Assembly (NCBI GenBank): GCA_965217015.1
Contig: OZ244224.1
Location: 1,612,001-1,676,000 of the forward strand
Length of the DNA stretch: 64,000 nt
Direction: 5' to 3'
Origin: JAYQKL01 sp038142705
Lineage (GTDB): Bacteria > Pseudomonadota > Alphaproteobacteria > RS24
Below the pieces are notes generated by a model. That model made no database searches and was not told the DNA's origin. It saw only the letters and a list, made by a program, of their open reading frames with translations. Of the stretch, positions 34,441-42,753 are shown piece after piece. Position numbers and translations under genes: made by a program. Numbering within the stretch: position 1 is the stretch's first letter; each line of letters opens with the position of its first letter.

Positions 34441-35763
34441 ATGTCAACCAGCACAAATTCGGAATTGAATATCACTCATAACCTGACACTGCCATGTGGC
34501 GCAGTGTTGAAAAATCGTTTAAGCAAAGCCGCCATGACCGAGCGGCTGGCCGAGCCAAATGGCCATGCCAATGAACGCCATGCGCGGCTGTATCAAAAAT
34601 GGGCTGAAGGTGGCGCGGGCATGTTATTGACCGGCAATGTGCAAATTGACCATCGTTATTTAGAAGCGCCTGGCAATGTTGTGATTGAAGGGCCGCAATC
34701 AGAGGCTCAGCTCGCTGCGCTCAAAGCTTGGGCAAAAGCCGGGACATCAAATGGCGCGCATTTGTGGATGCAAATTTCACATGCTGGCCGTCAAACCCCG
34801 CGGAGCATTAATGAAACACCGATTGGCCCCAGCGATATTGGCCTCAATATGCCGGGTAATTTATTTGGCACACCGCGCCCAATGACCGAAGAAGAGATTT
34901 TAGATGTGATTGAGCGTTTTGCTTATGTTGCCAGCGTGGCGCGTGAGACGGGCTTTACAGGCGTCCAAGTGCATGGTGCGCATGGCTATCTGGTTTCTGA
35001 GTTTTTATCACCAGATATTAACACCCGCACCGACCAATGGGGCGGGTCGTTGGAAAACCGCGCGCGGCTGTTGTTAGAAATTGTACGCGCCGTGCGCGCG
35101 AAAGTCGGGGCGGATTTTCCGATTGCGGTCAAACTCAATTCAGCTGATTTCCAAAAAGGCGGCTTCAGTGAAGGCGATGCCACGCAAGTGGCACAATGGT
35201 TGGCTGCTGAAGGGCTCGATTTGCTGGAAATTTCGGGTGGCACATATGAGCGGCCAGCCTTGATTGGTGCAGATGAAATTGCCCTCAACCCAGACCGGTC
35301 AGAAACACGCCGTCAAAGTACGATTGCGCGGGAGGCTTATTTTCTCGATTATGCCGCTCAAATGCGTGCGGCGGTGGAAATGCCACTTATGGTAACAGGT
35401 GGGTTTCGCTCGCGGGCAGGCATGGACGCAGCGCTGTCGGCTAATGCATGTGATGTGATTGGCATGGGGCGCCCGCTTTGCGCGGTGCCAAATGGCCCAA
35501 ATGACTTGCTGTCAGGAGCCGCGCCCGCTTTGCCATTGATGGAAAAAAAGCTGCGCTTTGGACCCATTCGCCCTGAGGCAAAGGTCAAAATTTTCATGAT
35601 GTTAAACCAGCTCTTGCAGCAAAACTGGTTTTATCGCCAAATCGGCGTGATGGCTGATGGCGGTATGCCTGATGATGGGCGTAAGGTTTTATCCTCTGCC
35701 ATTCGGCAAATGCGGATTGAAGCGGCGGCGGCAAAAGCGCATCAAGCCTATTGGGGCGATTAG
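34441..35763 (+). CDS. NADH:flavin oxidoreductase (old yellow enzyme family)
   Basis: A 440-residue FMN-dependent TIM-barrel oxidoreductase. The N-terminal block NRLSKAAMTERLA, the WMQISHAGRQTPRS segment with the conserved His/Gly region, and GVQVHGAHGYLVSEFLSPDIN followed by RTDQWGGSLENRARLL are hallmark OYE positions (substrate His/His-like pair in HGAHGYL). A late GFRSRAGMDAAL and DVIGMGRPL form the phosphate-binding loops. It reduces activated C=C bonds or related substrates; specificity is unknown. GGAAAGAGG precedes the ATG, and a TATGAT -10-like box lies about 45 bp upstream. Confidence 0.9.
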   Translation: MSTSTNSELNITHNLTLPCGAVLKNRLSKAAMTERLAEPNGHANERHARLYQKWAEGGAGMLLTGNVQIDHRYLEAPGNVVIEGPQSEAQLAALKAWAKAGTSNGAHLWMQISHAGRQTPRSINETPIGPSDIGLNMPGNLFGTPRPMTEEEILDVIERFAYVASVARETGFTGVQVHGAHGYLVSEFLSPDINTRTDQWGGSLENRARLLLEIVRAVRAKVGADFPIAVKLNSADFQKGGFSEGDATQVAQWLAAEGLDLLEISGGTYERPALIGADEIALNPDRSETRRQSTIAREAYFLDYAAQMRAAVEMPLMVTGGFRSRAGMDAALSANACDVIGMGRPLCAVPNGPNDLLSGAAPALPLMEKKLRFGPIRPEAKVKIFMMLNQLLQQNWFYRQIGVMADGGMPDDGRKVLSSAIRQMRIEAAAAKAHQAYWGD

Positions 35764-35777
35764 GGCTTTATAAAATA

Positions 35778-36956
35778 TTAACCCAAAGGGCGGTTGAGGC
35801 GTTTGGTTTCCAGCGCTGCCAGTTCAGCCCGCTTGCGCGCGCCAGCAGATGGTTTCTCACTGGCTGATTTTAATTGTCCGCAAGCAGCCATAATATCGCG
35901 CCCGCGTGGGGTGCGCACCGGACTGGCATAGCCCGCCCGATTGACAATCTCAGCAAAACTTTCAATCCGTTCCCAGCTTGAGCATTCATAAGCTGCGCCT
36001 GGCCATGGGTTGAAAGGGATTAGATTTATTTTGGCGGGTATGCCTTTTAACAAGCGCACCAATTCGCGGGCATCGGCATCTGAATCATTCACATCTTTGA
36101 GCATGACATATTCAAAAGTAATACGCCTTGCATTGGATAAATGCGGATAGGCGCGACAGGCGGCTAATAGGTCTTGCAAAGGATATTTTTTATTGAGTGG
36201 CACGAGTTCATTGCGTAAATCGTCACGCACCGCGTGCAATGAAATAGCCAGCATGACGCCTGTATCCGCACCCACGCGTTCAATTTCTGGCACCACGCCA
36301 GATGTTGATAAAGTGATGCGGCGTTTGCTCAGCGCCAGCCCATTGCCGTCGGCCATAATTTTCAGCGCGGGAATAACCTCATCACTATTGTAAAGTGGCT
36401 CGCCCATGCCCATCATCACCACATTGGTGATTTTACGCCCCTGATGATTTTGGTTTGGGTTGTTATCACCCCCCCAATCATTCAAGTCGTCACGCGCCGC
36501 GATAAGCTGCCCGACAATTTCATCAGCTGTTAAATTGCGCACCAGCCGCATTGTGCCTGTATGACAAAAAGTGCAGTTTAATGTGCAACCAACCTGCGAG
36601 GATATGCATAAAGTACCGCGTCCTGGTTCTGGGATATAAACAGTCTCGATTTCATGGCCGTCATGAAGCCTGAATAGATATTTGCGTGTGCCGTCTTCAG
36701 AGAGCTGTTTTTGACTGACTTCTAAGCGCGGCAGACGCGCATGTGTTTTCAGGGTTTCGCGCAGCTCTTTAGACAGATTCGACATCGCGTCAAAATCGGT
36801 TGCCCCATGTACATAAAGCCAGCTCCATATTTGATTGGCGCGCATTTTGGTTTGTTTGTCGCCAACGCCCATTTGCCCTAATGCCGCTTGTAAATCATGC
36901 GGGCTTAAGCCAACTAAATTTGTCAGCTCGTCTGGCGTTTTAGAGGTGTGCGTCAT
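35778..36956 (-). CDS. rlmN: 23S rRNA/tRNA adenine-C2 methyltransferase
   Basis: A 392-residue radical SAM methyltransferase methylating A2503 of 23S rRNA and A37 of some tRNAs. The cluster motif is CTLNCTFCHTG; VVMMGMGEPLYN and GLALSKRRITLSTSGVVPE are the following SAM-binding blocks, and the catalytic cysteine region is in the C-terminal RDIMAACGQLKS block. The C-terminal tail is Lys/Arg-rich. The ATG overlaps the IalB-like stop by four bases; rlmN next to an IalB-family gene is common in Alphaproteobacteria. Confidence 0.97.
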   Translation of the reverse strand: MTHTSKTPDELTNLVGLSPHDLQAALGQMGVGDKQTKMRANQIWSWLYVHGATDFDAMSNLSKELRETLKTHARLPRLEVSQKQLSEDGTRKYLFRLHDGHEIETVYIPEPGRGTLCISSQVGCTLNCTFCHTGTMRLVRNLTADEIVGQLIAARDDLNDWGGDNNPNQNHQGRKITNVVMMGMGEPLYNSDEVIPALKIMADGNGLALSKRRITLSTSGVVPEIERVGADTGVMLAISLHAVRDDLRNELVPLNKKYPLQDLLAACRAYPHLSNARRITFEYVMLKDVNDSDADARELVRLLKGIPAKINLIPFNPWPGAAYECSSWERIESFAEIVNRAGYASPVRTPRGRDIMAACGQLKSASEKPSAGARKRAELAALETKRLNRPLG

Positions 36957-37489
36957 TTTGGGCAGACTTTATTGAGATGATTATAGGCGGCGGTAAAACC
37001 CATTAGCGAATATTCATCTGTGGTGAGTGTGCCGCGTGCTGAGGTGCCTTTGAAGCGCATACGCGTGCCGGCTTTCAGGGTTTTGATAAATAGTGCATGG
37101 TCAGCAGCATTTTCCATCCATGCCCAGCTCGGCGCGCTATGTTCTTGGGCGGCGCCGGTAAAAAAAGAAAATGTGTCTTTGCCGATTTGTGCAAAAGGTT
37201 TGCTGCTGGACGAAAACGGATAGCCAATTCTAAGGCTAACTTCGTCATACACGCCCTGTCCCGGCCGGTGGCTAATGGAAATAAATATCTCACCGCGCCG
37301 CACATTGGAGGGTGTTTTTTTGCGCGGCTCTGAAGAAATATGACAACTCATGGTCTCGCCACTGCCTGATTTAAAAACCCGCCAAGCTTTATATTTGGCG
37401 ATTTCTTGTAATGATTGAGCTGATGCAAGACCAGGCAAAATCACAACAAATAGGCCAGCAATTGTTAGATTTTTAAATTTTTTGATCAT
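36953..37489 (-). CDS. Invasion-associated locus B (IalB) family protein
   Basis: A 178-residue exported protein. The signal peptide spans MIKKFKNLTIAGLFVVILPGLASA (cleavage about residue 24). The mature part shows WRVFKSGSGETMSCHI, RRGEIFISISHRPG, IGYPFSSSSKPFAQIG and GTLTTDEYSLMGFTAAYN, the block order of PF06776-type IalB proteins. Two cysteines (near residue 48 and at the C-terminus) may form a disulfide in the periplasm. Despite the name it is widespread in non-pathogens and its role is unclear. It is coupled to rlmN and divergent from the ECF sigma gene. Confidence 0.87.
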   Translation of the reverse strand: MIKKFKNLTIAGLFVVILPGLASAQSLQEIAKYKAWRVFKSGSGETMSCHISSEPRKKTPSNVRRGEIFISISHRPGQGVYDEVSLRIGYPFSSSSKPFAQIGKDTFSFFTGAAQEHSAPSWAWMENAADHALFIKTLKAGTRMRFKGTSARGTLTTDEYSLMGFTAAYNHLNKVCPK

Positions 37490-37660
37490 GAAACACCTTG
37501 TTAAACAATTCTAAAATAAAGCGTTTGGGTTTATTTGACCATAATTAAAATTTTAAAAACACCGAATCCGCTTGCAATCGGGCAGAAATTAGAGTGGGAT
37601 AGAGTTGCGTTTGAGTTTCTGCGCGTAAAAAAGAAACTGAATACTTTTAAGAGGCGTAAA

Positions 37661-38284
37661 GTGGCCGAGAATATCGGCGGCCAGAATAATGTAGATGCTG
37701 ATTTAGCCATTAATGGAGCATCTGACCATCAAGAACTTGACCGGGGACAACTGTCAAATCTTATCCTTGCCATTGCAACGGATAAAGACCGTGAAGCTTT
37801 TAAGACGCTTTATTTATATTTCGCCCCCCGTCTCAAAGGTTACTTGATGAGAATTGGATCCTCGCCCTCGCAGGCAGAGGAAATTGTTCAGGACGTAATG
37901 TTAACTGTTTGGCGTAAAGCGCCGCTTTTTGACCCCAGAAAGGCGGCCCCTTCCACATGGCTTTTTACCATTGCCAGAAATCGGCGTATTGATATTTTGC
38001 GGCGGCGCAAAAGCACAGACCTTGACCCGCATGAACCAGCCCTCCACCCCGAAGAACCCCCGCGTCCAGATGAAGAGGCCATTCGCGTTGACCGGTCTGA
38101 AAAAGTTCTCGATGTTCTTAAAACATTGCCGAAAGAGCAGATGTCACTCATTCGTCTTTCTTTTTATAAAGGCTGGTCGCATAGCGAAATTGCCAAAGAG
38201 ACCGGCTTGCCGCTTGGCACCGTCAAATCACGGTTGCGGTTGGCTTTTTCTCGCCTGCGCGACATGCTGAAAGAAGTTGATTAG
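37661..38284 (+). CDS. ECF-family RNA polymerase sigma factor
   Basis: A 207-residue sigma-70 family factor with only regions 2 and 4. Region 2: FKTLYLYFAPRLKGYLMRIG, AEEIVQDVMLTVWRKA and STWLFTIARNRRIDILRR. Region 4: LIRLSFYKGWSHSEIAKETG followed by LPLGTVKSRLRLAFSRL, a typical -35-binding helix-turn-helix. I chose a GTG at 37661 with AAGAGGCG upstream; the same frame opens at a TTG (37535), giving a Lys-rich extension that looks non-native. Such RpoE-like factors usually come with an anti-sigma (ChrR-type) gene, but the next gene is an unrelated minus-strand methyltransferase, so this one appears orphan here. Confidence 0.88.
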   Translation: MAENIGGQNNVDADLAINGASDHQELDRGQLSNLILAIATDKDREAFKTLYLYFAPRLKGYLMRIGSSPSQAEEIVQDVMLTVWRKAPLFDPRKAAPSTWLFTIARNRRIDILRRRKSTDLDPHEPALHPEEPPRPDEEAIRVDRSEKVLDVLKTLPKEQMSLIRLSFYKGWSHSEIAKETGLPLGTVKSRLRLAFSRLRDMLKEVD

Positions 38285-38295
38285 CCACATATCAT

Positions 38296-38790
38296 CTAAG
38301 GTTGAAATTGCACACCCTTTGTGCCGCCTGGCATAACAGGGCGTGGCTCAAACTGGCCCAATGTTTGAACGCGGTCATACATAACAATCGCCCCTGCAAT
38401 CTGGACATTGATACAAAATTTTGTGGGAATACGAATAATATGGTGACATTTTGCGCGCATCTCATCAGATAAAGAGCCGCGCTCAGGCCCTAAAACATAG
38501 GCAGCGCATCGCGGATGCGTAAAACTTGGCAAGTCAATCGCCTCATCGGTCAACTCAATGCCAACAATTTGGCAACCTTTGGGCAAAATCATATCGTCTA
38601 AATTTTCCCAGTCATACCACGGGACATTATGATGTGTGCGCGATGTGTCAGACTTGGCTTGGCGCACTTTATAGGTCGCGTTTATGGTAAACACAAAGCT
38701 GGCGCCAAAAGCATGGGCAGACCGAATGAGGTTGCCCATATTCATTGGCTTGGAAATACCTTCGACACCAATTCCAAAATAACCGCGCAT
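38296..38790 (-). CDS. SpoU/TrmH-family RNA methyltransferase
   Basis: A 164-residue SPOUT methyltransferase. The N-terminus MRGYFGIGVEGISKPMNMGNLIRSAHAF and the knot motifs AAYVLGPERGSLSD, KCHHIIRIPTKFCINVQIAG are typical of alphaproteobacterial TrmH-like 2'-O-ribose methyltransferases. It lacks an extra N-terminal RNA-binding domain, so it is the minimal form. The RNA target cannot be read from the sequence. It is convergent with the sigma gene and divergent from the quinone oxidoreductase. Confidence 0.9.
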   Translation of the reverse strand: MRGYFGIGVEGISKPMNMGNLIRSAHAFGASFVFTINATYKVRQAKSDTSRTHHNVPWYDWENLDDMILPKGCQIVGIELTDEAIDLPSFTHPRCAAYVLGPERGSLSDEMRAKCHHIIRIPTKFCINVQIAGAIVMYDRVQTLGQFEPRPVMPGGTKGVQFQP

Positions 38791-38899
38791 TTTGCCTTGT
38801 TACATCTTTCCTGCTTGCGTCAGACCATCAATAATGAATTAATAGAGCCATTTGGAAGACTCAGCAAGCATCTGCAAGCAAAAGACGATTGGGGGAAAA

Positions 38900-39904
38900 A
38901 TGAAAGCTGTTTTATGTAAAGAACATGGATTGCCAGAAACGCTGGTGATGGAAGAAATTGACGCGCCGGTGCCGGGCAAGGGTGAAATCCTGCTCGATGT
39001 GCATTCTGCGGCGGTGAACTTTCCTGATTATTTAATCATTCAGAATAAATATCAGATGAAGCCTGAATTGCCATTTTCACCCGGCAGCGAGGTTGCTGGC
39101 AGGGTTGCGGCTTTGGGCGAGGGTGTTGATGGGCTAAAGGTCGGCGATAAGGTTTTGGGTCTTTGCGGGTTTAACGGGTTTCGCGAGCAAACAACTTTGC
39201 CCGCCGCCGCTTGTGTGCCAATGCCAGATGCAATGTCATTTCATGTTGGGGCTTCGCTGATTATGACCTATGGCACATCTTATCATGCCTTGAAACAACG
39301 CGCGCAGCTCCAGCCGGGTGAGACGATTTTCATTATGGGTGCCTCAGGCGGGGTTGGGCTGGCGGCGATTGATCTGGCCAAAACAATGGGCGCAAAAGTT
39401 ATCGCCGCTGCCTCTACAGAAGAAAAGCTTGATTTGTGCCGCGCCTATGGGGCTGACGAGACTTTGCTTTACCCGACAGGGGAGATGGATAAAGACCAGG
39501 CCAAAGCGTTTACCGCGCAGATTAAAGAGCTGAGCGGTGGCAAGGGGGTTGATGTTATTTATGATCCGGTGGGCGATGTTTATGCTGAACCTGCCATTCG
39601 TGCAATGGCGTGGAATGGGCGTTATTTGGTGATTGGGTTTGCCGCGGGCGAGATACCGAAAATGCCGTTGAATTTAACCCTGCTCAAAGGCTGCTCAATT
39701 GTAGGCGTGTTTTGGGGGCAGTTTACATTTATGGAAGCTGAGTTATCGGCTCAAAATAATCGCGAGTTAATGGAGATGGAAGCTGATGGGCGCATTAAGC
39801 CGCATGTGTCAAAGGTATTTTCCTTTGAACAAACGGCAGAGGCCATTGCCCATATTGGGGCGCGTCAGGCAACGGGCAAAGTGGTTGTGGAGGTGCGCGC
39901 TTAA
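38900..39904 (+). CDS. NADPH:quinone oxidoreductase-like MDR protein
   Basis: A 334-residue medium-chain dehydrogenase/reductase. It starts MKAVLCKEHGLPETLVMEEI, has the substrate-domain block GSEVAGRVAALGEGV, and a cofactor fold with FIMGASGGVGLAAIDLAKTMGAKVIA. No zinc-ligand pattern of alcohol dehydrogenases is seen, which places it with quinone/enoyl reductases. GGGGG lies four bases before the ATG at 38900; the frame opens earlier (38852) but without support. The last four bases overlap the convergent pterin dehydratase gene. Confidence 0.9.
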   Translation: MKAVLCKEHGLPETLVMEEIDAPVPGKGEILLDVHSAAVNFPDYLIIQNKYQMKPELPFSPGSEVAGRVAALGEGVDGLKVGDKVLGLCGFNGFREQTTLPAAACVPMPDAMSFHVGASLIMTYGTSYHALKQRAQLQPGETIFIMGASGGVGLAAIDLAKTMGAKVIAAASTEEKLDLCRAYGADETLLYPTGEMDKDQAKAFTAQIKELSGGKGVDVIYDPVGDVYAEPAIRAMAWNGRYLVIGFAAGEIPKMPLNLTLLKGCSIVGVFWGQFTFMEAELSAQNNRELMEMEADGRIKPHVSKVFSFEQTAEAIAHIGARQATGKVVVEVRA

Positions 39905-40224
39905 CGGGTCTTTTTGGCCCGCCCAGCCGTGCCAGCAGATTTGTCCATAAATTGCGCCAGCTCAACATCAAGCTTGCTAAGACCGCCGACATCATGGGTC
40001 GCGAGCGTGACTTTGACTGTGTTATAGACATTAAACCATTCTGGGTGATGGTCCATTTGTTCAGCCCGCAAGGCCACCCGCGTCATCCATGCAAAAGCTG
40101 TGCTGAAGCTGGTAAAAACATATGTTTTTTCAATCGCCTCGCGCCCGCGCGTTTTTTTCCAGCTTGGCAGCTTTTTCATGGCAGCGCGTCTTTGTTCCGT
40201 CGAAAGTTTCTCAAGCATCATCAC
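39901..40224 (-). CDS. 4a-hydroxytetrahydrobiopterin dehydratase (PCD/DCoH)
   Basis: A 107-residue protein. The active-site segment AEQMDHHPEWFNVYNTVKV carries the family His-His-Pro and the following hydrophobic/Tyr core, and ATHDVGGLSKLDVELAQFMD is the usual C-terminal block. It recycles the 4a-carbinolamine of pterin-dependent hydroxylases or acts in other pterin metabolism. The N-terminus has three consecutive Met codons. No phenylalanine hydroxylase lies in the window. Confidence 0.9.
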   Translation of the reverse strand: MMMLEKLSTEQRRAAMKKLPSWKKTRGREAIEKTYVFTSFSTAFAWMTRVALRAEQMDHHPEWFNVYNTVKVTLATHDVGGLSKLDVELAQFMDKSAGTAGRAKKTR

Positions 40225-40551
40225 CCCTTACAAATCATCATAACCATACTCGCTCATATGTTTCATCATTCATCAGAAAAACCACCATTACCAGCCTTTT
40301 TTCGCTTGTGCCAAATATAAGGGCGGACGCAGAATAGGGTTTCTATTATCAAAAATTGAAATTAAGAGCAAAATTTGAAAATAAGCGCCTTGTGACGGGT
40401 GTTTTTTTGTGTAGTGCAAAGCCTTTAGGCGTTTGGGCTGGCTAAAGCTTTTGGTGTTTGGGCTGGTCTTTCTGCCCGATTTCATTTTGCGTCTGGCCTC
40501 TATTTCTTTTGTGTTTTTCTTTTTGTGTTGCTGAAAAGCAGTTGCTGATGG

Positions 40552-40565
40552 CTGACATTTGTCAG
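40552..40565. promoter_or_regulatory. Palindrome CTGACATTTGTCAG, candidate operator
   Basis: Six-base arms with a TT centre, perfect. It lies about 620 bp before the TolC-like start, next to a second inverted repeat at 40584-40611. Confidence 0.45.
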
Positions 40566-40950
40566 AATTCCGGCTTAACTTTTTTTTAAGAGATATGGGT
40601 TTTTCTTAAAACTGTTGTGAAAGCAGTTTGAGAGTCAAAATGAATTTACCCTTTTTATCTCTGTCGATTGTTCGGAATTCCCGCGTTACAGAAAATCGTA
40701 ACATAGTGCGCATGGCTGTTTTGAGTCTTAAAGGCGGCCAGAATGCGCTGTGTTTTTTTGGGCAATTATCACTCACGTCAAAAGCTTTATGCGTGTTCTT
40801 TCATGCGCAGGTGCTTGAAAGAGTGAAACAGAAAAAAGAAAAATCATGGGCAAGACGTTATCTTCAAAGTCATCTCCAGCGCATTTCAAAAACGGCCAAA
40901 ATCAAATTATCAAGGCTCAAAAAAGCAGATGTTTTTTTCTCCTTTCACAG

Positions 40951-40982
40951 TTTTGGGGGTGGGTTACAGCCCAACCCCAAAA
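40951..40982. other. Strong hairpin in the leader of the T1SS operon
   Basis: The arms TTTTGGGGGTGGG and CCCAACCCCAAAA pair at 12 of 13 positions around a six-base loop. No T run follows on either strand, so it is not a standard terminator. It lies about 200 bp before the TolC-like start. Confidence 0.6.
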
Positions 40983-41184
40983 AGGTGGCACATCCGGCAC
41001 AACTTCAGAGCAAAAAGAAGTCAGGCCAACTGACCAGCCGGGTGTGTCGCGCCTATCAAACATGTTTTGCCAAGCGGTCTTTACTTTTTCTAAAGGGGTT
41101 GTGTCTAGCCTTACGCCAGCCCTCCCAATCCGGTTGGCTGACATAATAAATGTGAATTTTCGTTGCGTTTTGAAAGGAGTGAAT

Positions 41185-42753
41185 ATGCGATTTTTATTTC
41201 CCCCCCTTAAGTCTCTCATCATCATGTTGATGGTTCTGCTGCTGATAATAGCAGTAAGCCCTGCGGGTTTTGCGCAATCGCAAAAACCACAATCACTGCT
41301 TGATGTTGCCAAGCAATATGAAAAACTGTCTGGCAAGGAGCATTTGAGTGCGCTTTATCAGCCCGGTGTCCGTTTGGGCGAGGGCGGCGCGGCTGGCATT
41401 GATGCTGCCGCGAATGAGGCGGCTCTTATCCGCACGCAAATTATTTCTAAACTCACCAATCACCCGCGCCTGAGCGAAGCCCGCTTAAATGTGTGTTCAG
41501 CGAGCTTCCAAATCAGGCTCAATAAAGCGCGGTATTTTCCCAAGCTCACCATGTCGATTACGGGTGGTGATAAGCTCGTGAATAAAACCACCCGCGCCGA
41601 TGAATTTGGTGGTCGAGACAGCCCCGAATATGATGGCCGCGGCATCAATGCGACATTGCAATTGCGCCAGCAAATTTATGATTGGGGTGATACAGCTGCC
41701 AGTATTGATTTGGCGCGGGTTGACCGCAACCGTGCTTTGCTGGAGCGCCTAAATGTGCTTGATGAGCAAACCGCGGCGGTGTTGCAGGCGGCGATGGAAT
41801 ATGCAGCGCAATCTGAACTTTATAACTATTTACGCGCTCAGGAGCTGGTGCTTGAAAAATCGCTTACCAGTGTAGAGGCGCGTTTTGAGGCGGGTGCGGG
41901 GCGGCTTTCGGAGGTTCGCCAAGCACAATTATTACGGCTTGAAAACCAGTCGCAAATTGATATGTCCATGCGCCGGCGCGAGCAGGCCAGTGAAATTTTG
42001 ACCGGTCAATATATGTTGACGGCGCAAGAGGCGCAAGAAATCGTGGCGCAGTTCAAATCCATGCGCCCGCCCACGCCGCCCATCGTCCCTGCTGCTGCCA
42101 GCTTACAGGGCCGGATTTTGGGTCTCAATCTACAGGCGACGGATTATGAAAGTAAACGCCTAGAAGCCCAGCGATACCCAAGAATTGAGGGCGTGTTGGC
42201 TGGCCGCGCTTGGGACATAAACCGCTCTTCGCAATGTGGGGGTGAGCTTAATCGCTTGCACCCTGATGCGGTCAATCGCGGCAGTCTTTTTTCAGCCGAT
42301 TATCGCAGGGGCCAAAACTGCCACACGCATGAATTTGCTGGCAGCCTGGAATTTACCCTGCCGCTTTATGATGGCGGTGCCAATAAGGCGCAACGCGGCG
42401 AGGTGCGCTCACGCCAAAAAGGGATTGAAGCGCAAAGACTGGATTTTATCCGCACCCATGAGGCGGAAAGTAACTATATCGCCAAGCAATTGGTGGAATA
42501 TCAGAACCGCTTGATTTCATTAAATGACCAGCTTGAGAAACTGAAAGGCCAGTTGGAAAGCCTGCAGGCCACACAAGGGCACACTCAATTTAACCCGCTT
42601 GAGGTGGCCAGATTGCAAGCCCAGCTGATTAAGACCGAGACAGAACAAATTTTACTCGGTTATCAAACAGAAAATATACACCTTGAAGGATTGTTGCGTG
42701 CCAATATTCTCGCCAGCACTTTAGGGATCGAATTGGAGACTCCCGGATGCTAG
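41185..42753 (+). CDS. TolC-like outer membrane channel of a type I secretion system
   Basis: A 522-residue exported protein. The start ATG at 41185 follows AAAGGAG and gives a signal peptide (MRFLFPPLKSLIIMLMVLLL, cleavage near GFA/QS). The mature protein has the paired helical/strand repeats of outer-membrane efflux proteins: SKLTNHPRLSEARLNVCSASF and LNLQATDYESKRLEAQRYPRIEG open the two halves, with long coiled-coil helices between. It forms the periplasm-spanning channel for the ABC/HlyD pair downstream. Its stop overlaps the ABC gene by seven bases. A Cys-rich loop near residues 350-390 (SSQCGGELNRL, NCHTHEF) is unusual. Confidence 0.87.
   Translation: MRFLFPPLKSLIIMLMVLLLIIAVSPAGFAQSQKPQSLLDVAKQYEKLSGKEHLSALYQPGVRLGEGGAAGIDAAANEAALIRTQIISKLTNHPRLSEARLNVCSASFQIRLNKARYFPKLTMSITGGDKLVNKTTRADEFGGRDSPEYDGRGINATLQLRQQIYDWGDTAASIDLARVDRNRALLERLNVLDEQTAAVLQAAMEYAAQSELYNYLRAQELVLEKSLTSVEARFEAGAGRLSEVRQAQLLRLENQSQIDMSMRRREQASEILTGQYMLTAQEAQEIVAQFKSMRPPTPPIVPAAASLQGRILGLNLQATDYESKRLEAQRYPRIEGVLAGRAWDINRSSQCGGELNRLHPDAVNRGSLFSADYRRGQNCHTHEFAGSLEFTLPLYDGGANKAQRGEVRSRQKGIEAQRLDFIRTHEAESNYIAKQLVEYQNRLISLNDQLEKLKGQLESLQATQGHTQFNPLEVARLQAQLIKTETEQILLGYQTENIHLEGLLRANILASTLGIELETPGC

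Larger units (their letters stand above)
40225..41184. other. Long structured leader of the type I secretion operon, no convincing gene
   Basis: A 960-bp stretch between the pterin dehydratase and the TolC-like gene. Overlapping open frames exist (40640-41146 in one frame, 40846 onward in another) but their translations are Lys/Ser-rich and look non-coding. Symmetric elements: CTGACATTTGTCAG (40552-40565), TTTTAAGA/TCTTAAAA (40584-40591 and 40604-40611), and a long hairpin at 40951-40982 whose arms pair in 12 of 13 positions. GTTTGGGCTGG is directly repeated at 40431 and 40456. It probably contains the promoter and a structured untranslated region. Confidence 0.5.

Noticed and set aside
40288..40485. 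65-codon minus-strand frame before the pterin dehydratase
   Set aside because: No ribosome site, low-complexity and repeat-based composition, no recognisable feature.
40640..41146. 168-codon open frame ahead of the TolC-like gene
   Set aside because: Its translation is Lys/Ser/Arg-rich without a fold-like pattern, another frame is open in the same stretch, and a strong hairpin lies inside. I left it as leader; a coding role is not excluded.
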